From assembly GCF_002607855.1 (NCBI RefSeq), contig NZ_AWQQ01000024.1:35057-98139 (forward strand): a DNA stretch of 63,083 nucleotides, in the 5' to 3' direction. Position numbers and translations under genes: made by a program. Origin of the DNA: Desulforamulus profundi. GTDB lineage: Bacteria; Bacillota_B; Desulfotomaculia; Desulfotomaculales; Desulfotomaculaceae. The notes beneath the pieces are model-generated. The model was not told the origin of the DNA and searched no databases. It was given only the letters and a program-made list of their open reading frames with translations. Below, one piece after another: positions 58,613 to 63,083 of the stretch; within the stretch, counting starts at the first letter, position 1, and each line of letters begins with the position of its first letter.

Positions 58613-59868
58613 ATGAAGCGTTTGTTGTGGTTGTCCGTTGTTTTCCTGCTGCTGTTTACCGGCGTGCTGCCGGCCTTGGCCCAGCCTGCCGGTGAAATTA
58701 CGGTTTCCATAGACGGCCTGCCGGTGGCCTTTGATGTAAAACCGGTCATGGACAAGAACCGTACCCTGGTTCCTTTTCGTGCCCTGGCAGAAGCCTTAAA
58801 TGTGCGGGTTGCCTGGAATCAGAAGACCCAGACCATCGTGGGAGCAGACGGTAAAAACACTGTTTCTCTAAAAATAGGCAGTAAAACGGCCTTTCGGAAC
58901 GGTGCCCCCATTCCACTGGATGTGCCGCCCAAGGTGCTGAACGGCAGAACCTTGATTCCCCTGCGGTTCTTCAGTGAAGCCTTTGCCTGTCAAGTGGCAT
59001 GGAGCCCGGCGGAAAACCGGATCAAGATCACCTCCCCGGCCCGGGACATGGCGGTTACGGGGTTTTATGCCCTGGGGGACCGGCAGACCAGCAGTTGGAC
59101 CAATCTTTTCGGCAAACCGTTTCCTGAGGCTGGTGTGGGCAATACCGATGTAGTCAGTGCAGTGGCCCTGGCTGGTACAGTTTGGACCAGGAAGGAAATC
59201 TTCTTACCAAGAGCACCACCGGCTGGCAAAGACCGGATGATTATGAAAAGGTTTTGGAGCGGGCGGCAGAGTATGGTTTGAAAACCCAAATGGTGGTTCA
59301 CATAACCGACGGAGAGGGCTCTCTTACCAACCTGCTGACTAACAAGCCAGCCATGACCAAAGCGGTTACAGCGATCGTGGAAGAGGCCAGGACCTACCAG
59401 GGGGTGAACCTGGACTTTGAGGGTTTGGGCCTGCAGAACAAGGGTGAAGGGTTAGCCCGGGTTAGAGACAGCTTCACCAACTTTGTTACCCTGTTATCCC
59501 ATCAGCTTAAGGCGGCAAACCTTCCATTAACCCTGACCCTGCACGCACCCAACAGCGCTTACCAGGGTTACGATTATCAAAAATTGGGTCAAGTGGCCGA
59601 TGAAATCATTATCATGGCCTATGATTACGGGCAGAAGCCCGAACCGGCAGACCTGGTACTCCAGGCCGTTAAGTCAGCCAGCGCATTGGTGCCGCCGGAA
59701 AAACTGACCCTGGGCATTTCGGTCCCCAGCGAAACTCCGGAAAGCCTGATAACCAAAGTGGGCATCGCCAAGCGTTATAACCTAAAAGGGATTGCCCTGT
59801 GGCGACTGGGACTGGTTTCTGACGACATGTGGGCTTCTTTGAGGACCTGCGTCGTTGCACACAAATAG
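58613..59868 (+). CDS. Exported GH18-type hydrolase with copper amine oxidase N-domain (one frame break)
   Basis: Signal peptide (RLLWLSVVFLLLFTGVLPAL), a 'copper amine oxidase N-terminal' wall-associated module (about 30-137; two RTLVPFR/RTLIPLRFF repeats), then a glycoside hydrolase 18 barrel (VTGFYALGD..., VNLDFEGLG with the catalytic Glu, EIIIMAYDYG, GISVPSETPES). The frame breaks near 59170; one G restores ALGWYSLDQEGN. About 418 residues. YaaH-like GH18 proteins act on spore cortex or cell wall. ATG after GGAGGTTGAGAA; terminator downstream. Confidence 0.85.
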
Positions 59869-59891
59869 AAAACAATATGCTCTTGAATGTT

Positions 59892-59922
59892 ACAGCCCAC
59901 CGGGACATAACCGGTGGGCTGT
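59892..59922. terminator. Terminator after the GH18 gene
   Basis: ACAGCCCACCGG pairs perfectly with CCGGTGGGCTGT around GACATAA. The U-tract is weak (ATGATATTT). Confidence 0.65.
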
Positions 59923-60053
59923 ATGATATTTCGGCGTCTTCCCTTCTGCGTTTATGGTTATCCAATCATAAACTGTGCAGGGTCGGGACAACCTATCTTT
60001 AATCATTCATGAGGAACGATCTTTAAATCTTTTGAGGAAGGAATGAAATAAAA

Positions 60054-60200
60054 ATGCCTCGAAAATTAAAAAAAGCAAAAGCAAAGCCTGACGTTGCCCC
60101 TGGCATGTACGATTTTATTGAGCAGGATGCATCCCCCGAAGAAATCAAAAGGGGTGAATTTACCAGGGTTACCACGCTGTCTTTTGACGAAACCCATTAA
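60054..60200 (+). CDS. Small basic-acidic protein of 48 residues, unknown
   Basis: MPRKLKKAKAKPDVAPGMYD then FIEQDASPEEIKRGEFTRVT and TLSFDETH. A Lys-rich start and an acidic body. It follows GAGGAAGGA and is flanked by terminators on both sides, arguing for a real single-gene unit. I do not recognise the family. The composition recalls small spore-associated proteins, which is only a suggestion. Confidence 0.5.
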   Translation: MPRKLKKAKAKPDVAPGMYDFIEQDASPEEIKRGEFTRVTTLSFDETH

Positions 60201-60568
60201 ATTTAAAAAAATATGGTTTTCCTTAGCACATTACGCACCCTGTCACCACAAGTAAGCAAAAGCCACTTTCATAGGATTTGGAAAACCCCAGGAGTTCTTT
60301 TCCTGGGGTTTGTTTGAATTTATTGTAGGAATATTATAACAAACATACATTCGACCCGCAATGATATCTACTCAGAGAATGTTTAGAAATGTAAAGATAT
60401 ATGTAGATTTACTTAGTAATTTTTATACTCGTAGAAGCAAAAAGTTTCAGATTGTTACAACAACAAAGCAAAAACAATGATTTTAATGAAATGATCTTCT
60501 ATGGAAGATATAATAGAGTTGAATTATTAATCAAGGATCATCCAACTAAAAGAGGAGTGGCTGCAGAC
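60201..60568. other. AT-rich gap with terminator
   Basis: Terminator at 60283-60311 (AAACCCCAGGA against TCCTGGGGTTT, then TTTG). Beyond it an AT-rich stretch, probably the promoter of the phosphoesterase, contains an open extension of that gene's frame back to 60452 without homology. Nothing else seen. Confidence 0.5.
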
Positions 60569-61117
60569 TTGAGAATTGGCGTTATCAGCGATACCCATGG
60601 AAGTTTAATGCATTTTGAGAAGGCCCTTGAGGTAATTGGCAGCTGTGATTATATCCTGCACGGGGGTGATGTCTTGTATCACGGACCCCGGAATCCCCTT
60701 CCGGAGGGTTATTCCCCCAAGGAGTTGGCGGAAAAAATAAATTCCATGAACAACCTCGTTTTTGCCAGGGGTAACTGCGATGCCGACGTGGATCAAATGG
60801 TGATCAAGCACCCCCTGCAAAGTCCTTATGTTCTCCTGCAGTTTGGCAAATTGAAAATTCTCGTTACCCACGGATATACCCGGGAAAAGCAGGCGTACAT
60901 ACAAATGGCCAAGGATTTTGAGGTGGATATTTTTATTTATGGTCATACCCATGTCAAGGAACTCTATAAGGATGAAGATTTAATTGTCTTAAACCCCGGC
61001 AGCACCGCTCTTCCCAAGGATGATATTCACTCTGTGGCGGTGATCGAAGATCAATTCATCCGGCTTATCAATATGCATAACGGTCAGGTGATTCAGGAGC
61101 TTCCTTTCGACAATTGA
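60569..61117 (+). CDS. YfcE-type metallophosphoesterase
   Basis: About 182 residues from TTG 60569 (AGAGGAG upstream), giving the family opening LRIGVISDTHGSLMHFEKAL. Metal ligands: DTHG, HGGDVLYHG, ARGNCD, VTHGYTR and YGHTHVKEL. The usual fold and length of bacterial phosphodiesterases active on small phosphodiesters. A frame upstream to 60452 is open but unlike the family. Terminator directly downstream. Confidence 0.88.
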   Translation: MRIGVISDTHGSLMHFEKALEVIGSCDYILHGGDVLYHGPRNPLPEGYSPKELAEKINSMNNLVFARGNCDADVDQMVIKHPLQSPYVLLQFGKLKILVTHGYTREKQAYIQMAKDFEVDIFIYGHTHVKELYKDEDLIVLNPGSTALPKDDIHSVAVIEDQFIRLINMHNGQVIQELPFDN

Positions 61118-61146
61118 ACCTTGGAAATCTCGTACTTATCAATGAT

Positions 61147-61178
61147 AAAAGAGAGGCAGTTCAGCCCTCTCTTTTCTT
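61147..61178 (+). terminator. Terminator of the phosphoesterase gene
   Basis: AAAAGAGAGG pairs with CCCTCTCTTTT, followed by more T. Confidence 0.8.
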
Positions 61179-61179
61179 G

Positions 61180-61640
61180 TTTGAGTATGGCAATCTCAAC
61201 TCCACCATGATCGGGTCCTTCCCGGAAGATTACCGGAAGCCCCAACTCCGGCTGCCCGGCAGCGGCGGCGCCAGTGATAGGGCAGCCTCCTGCGAGCGTA
61301 CCATCATCATTATGTCCCATGAAAAAAGAAGGTTTAAGGAAAGGCTGAGCTATCTAACCAGTCCGGGCTACCTGGATGGCAGTCCGGACGCCCGCCAAAG
61401 GGCCGGCCTGTTGGGCCAGGGTCCCTACAGGGTGATCACCACCCGGGCCATTCTGGGATTTGACGAAGCCACCCATCGCATGAAGCTGCTGGCTACCATG
61501 CCGGGAGAAACGGTGAAAAGCGTGCAGGAAAATACCGGCTTTGAGCTGCTGGTGGATGATCACGCGTACCCCTATGACCCCCCTACGCCGGAGGAATTGT
61601 GTTTGATCCGGGAAGAAATCGACCCCCAGGGCTATTTTAT
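61180..61640 (+). pseudogene. C-terminal fragment of a CoA-transferase beta subunit
   Basis: EYGNLNSTMIGSFPEDYRKP, LPGSGGASDRAASCERTIII, YLTSPGYLDG, GPYRVITTRAILGFDE and VKSVQENTGFELL match the second half of glutaconate/ketoacid CoA-transferase B subunits. The N-terminal half is absent; the fragment begins immediately after a terminator and has no start or ribosome site. A deletion joined it to the phosphoesterase gene. Confidence 0.7.
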
Positions 61641-61649
61641 CGGGAGAAA

Positions 61650-61687
61650 GGGAAGCCCGCAAAACAGGATGAACTGCCGGGCTTCCC
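61650..61687. terminator. Terminator after the CoA-transferase fragment
   Basis: GGGAAGCCCG (61650-61659) pairs with CGGGCTTCCC (61678-61687), followed by CTTATACTT. Confidence 0.6.
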
Positions 61688-61713
61688 CTTATACTTCGGT
61701 ACAGGATTAAGTT

Positions 61714-61914
61714 CTACTTCGCCGGGTGTTCTATCTCTACCCCCTGCCCCTTTAGGTATTCCTTTATTTTCTCCACGATGGCCCTGTCGTCGGGTTGGTT
61801 CATTAAAATGATCTCCCTTATGTTAACCAACATGGCTGTTAAAGCAGCCTTGTCTCTTTCGTATAAATCGATAATCATTTCTACATCACCACTTGTTTTG
61901 GCCCTGCTCAGCAT
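61714..61914 (-). CDS. Small helical protein of 66 residues, unknown, possibly 5'-truncated
   Basis: MLSRAKTSGDVEMIIDLYER, DKAALTAMLVNIREIILMNQ, PDDRAIVEKIKEYLKGQGVE. It reads like two helices with good coding character, but no ribosome site precedes the ATG, and the right boundary of an IS607-type element lies only 20 bases upstream. The insertion may have removed the true 5' end. No family recognised. Confidence 0.4.
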   Translation of the reverse strand: MLSRAKTSGDVEMIIDLYERDKAALTAMLVNIREIILMNQPDDRAIVEKIKEYLKGQGVEIEHPAK

Positions 61915-61935
61915 CTACTTAGCCTGGTTTCTAAA

Positions 61936-62190
61936 ACTTACGCATACTTACTCAAAATATAGCGTAAGTTTTTCACCCATTCGACAAATGGGCGGCAGTG
62001 TCACAGGATTCAACTGCCAGGCCATAGACTCTCATCTATGTTCCGGGTGGTTCACCTTTCGGTTCACCGTCAGCTTATGCTGTCCGTCCTGCCCGGAAAG
62101 GGTGTTACCCTTGCCTCGGCAGTTAACTTATGACAGCAGCCTTTCACAGCGTGTACTGCTGCCATACCATAAAGTCTTTTGAGAATAGGA
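61936..62190 (-). ncRNA. Candidate TnpB guide RNA (omegaRNA) region
   Basis: The 250 bases after the tnpB stop are non-coding and rich in hairpins. They end at AAACTTACGC ... GCGTAAGTTT (61936-61971 region). In IS605/IS607 elements the omegaRNA covers the tnpB 3' end and the element's right end, with the guide taken from the flank beyond it. Assignment is by position only. Confidence 0.4.
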
Positions 62191-62191
62191 T

Positions 62192-62773
62192 TTACCCTAT
62201 ACCTAACAGTTCTTTCCGGTGAACCTGCCAGGAAACCAGGCTGTTCACCCCCTTCTTTTTCAGATTCTTTAGAACAGATTTCTTGATACTTGACCACTGC
62301 TGCCAGTTGTTTATCTTACTAAAGCCTTCTTTTGCTTTGATAAACCTGTCTACCAGTAATTTGGGAACTCTTTCAGAAACATGACCCAGACCCCTCCGGG
62401 CTATCACCAAGGCTGCTGCCTGATGAGACGATAACCCATACTGGTGCTGGTACTTCAGAATACCTATTACCGAGGTAAATGCCGGCTTTACTTTGAACAC
62501 CGGCACCCCTTCCCTTAAAGCTCTCCGTTCTGCATATGCCAAAAACTTTACCAATTCATGTTGGCTTTTGATGGTGTTTTGGGCATCGTATACTGCATCG
62601 TTGGCCTGGCGGGAGTTGAGGTTAAACTTGACCTGTACGCTTTTGCGGATGTCCTGGATTCCTTTGCCTTCCAGTAATCTTTTAAAGCTCCACCTGACTG
62701 CTGCACAGTAACGGGCCATGAGGTTATCGAGGTAGGTTTGTTGGGTTTCGGTAAGTTCAAGGATTACTCCCAT
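62192..62773 (-). pseudogene. tnpB: TnpB, internally deleted
   Basis: From ATG 62773: VILELTETQQTYLDNLMARY, a typical TnpB N-terminus. Then DAVYDAQNTIKSQHELVKFL jumps directly to FLAYAERRALREGVPVFKVK and AAALVIARRGLGHVSERVPK, segments from near the C-terminus of TnpB family proteins. About 200 residues that normally lie between, with the first RuvC acids, are missing. The frame is kept. Nuclease activity is unlikely. Confidence 0.65.
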
Positions 62774-63083
62774 TGCCGTCGTTTTCACCGGCAGCCACCT
62801 CGCTTTCAATGACCTGCACCAGCTTTTTTGCCACTCTACCGCCGCGTTTTCCGTAAAGTCTGGCTGAAAAACTGGTTACTATGGCTATCATGTCTTCTAC
62901 CAGTTCTTCTTGCGGTTCTTTATTGGGCCGGTCATCTACTTCTTCGATAACCACGTTAAATTGTCGGCAAAATTCTTTGAGATACTTGTAACCAAAACGG
63001 GCTATACGGTCACGGTATTCTATGAGAACAATATCTACTTGACCACCGGCGATAATTTTTAATAGTTTGCTGAGTTCTTTACG
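62757..63083 (-). CDS. tnpA: IS607-type serine recombinase TnpA (partial)
   Basis: The frame enters from the right edge: ELSKLLKIIAGGQVDIVLIE, YRDRIARFGYKYLKEFCRQF, then EELVEDMIAIVTSFSARLYG and KRGGRVAKKLVQ. The YxDRxxRFG segment and the C-terminal FSARLYGKRGG are family signatures. The N-terminal DNA-binding and catalytic Ser part are outside. The 3' end overlaps tnpB. Confidence 0.8.
   Translation of the reverse strand, partial: RKELSKLLKIIAGGQVDIVLIEYRDRIARFGYKYLKEFCRQFNVVIEEVDDRPNKEPQEELVEDMIAIVTSFSARLYGKRGGRVAKKLVQVIESEVAAGENDGNGSNP

Larger units (their letters stand above)
61930..63083 (-). mobile_element. IS607-type insertion sequence (partial, runs off right edge)
   Basis: Serine recombinase gene at the edge, then a TnpB gene overlapping it, then a structured 3' segment ending at the palindrome 61936-61971. 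This gene order, with tnpA before and overlapping tnpB on one strand, is that of IS607. The left end of the element is outside the window. Confidence 0.7.

Noticed and set aside
1..63083. rRNA or tRNA genes
   Set aside because: No rRNA words and no GTTCRANNC-type T-arm with cloverleaf were noticed; the tRNA-like words seen belong to T-box leaders.

Overview
The window looks like the chromosome of a spore-forming, probably anaerobic Firmicute of the Peptococcaceae / Desulfotomaculum type. The evidence is T-box leaders, a glmS ribozyme, the cdaA-cdaR-glmM-glmS block, an ilvD-ilvB-ilvN-ilvC-ilvB-leuA-leuC-leuD-leuB-cimA super-operon, an hisS-aspS ... tcdA-Rrf2-iscS-mnmA neighbourhood in the same order as in Bacillus, and selenium-type molybdenum hydroxylase accessory genes. 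The assignment is from gene order and sequence character only.

Layout. 1-1.3 kb: the C-terminal end of a TnpB-like protein, then a VapBC-type toxin-antitoxin pair. 1.4-15.1 kb: branched-chain amino acid operon behind two complete promoter-plus-T-box units in series (Ile specifier ATC, then Leu specifier CTC). It makes valine, leucine and, through citramalate, isoleucine. 15.2-22.2 kb: CapA-like protein, diadenylate cyclase CdaA with regulator CdaR, GlmM, a glmS ribozyme and GlmS. 22.3-34.8 kb: an AT-richer accessory island holding a DUF6642-like caspase-fold protein, McrB/McrC, a UvrD/PcrA-like helicase, a nucleotidyltransferase pair, a decayed Zn-ribbon DNA methylase, remnants of at least three kinds of mobile element, an unusual ACT-ACT-metallo-beta-lactamase protein and a group II intron with its reverse transcriptase. 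34.9-36.3 kb: zinc phospholipase C and a truncated glycosyltransferase. 36.3-44.3 kb (minus strand): likely 6S RNA, htrA, response regulator, histidine kinase, tcdA, then iscR-iscS-iscU-mnmA for Fe-S clusters and tRNA thiolation. 44.5-52.6 kb: a divergent molybdenum hydroxylase locus, with five maturation genes leftward and three enzyme subunits rightward. 52.7-56.3 kb (minus): hisS-aspS with a T-box whose aligned specifier is AAC. 56.4-61.9 kb: DUF896 protein with a metal-binding tail, HAD phosphatase, transposase remnant, N-terminally broken LacI regulator, GH18 cortex/wall hydrolase-like protein, metallophosphoesterase and a CoA-transferase fragment. 61.9-63.1 kb: an IS607-type element running off the right edge.

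A dominant feature is about 34 frame interruptions in some 23 genes. Almost all are repaired by adding one base, often in a short homopolymer. They hit aspS, glmS, mnmA and iscU as well as transposon debris, so most are best read as sequencing or assembly deletions. I therefore give interrupted genes as one feature with the frame breaks noted. The ilv-leu genes from ilvN to cimA are free of them.
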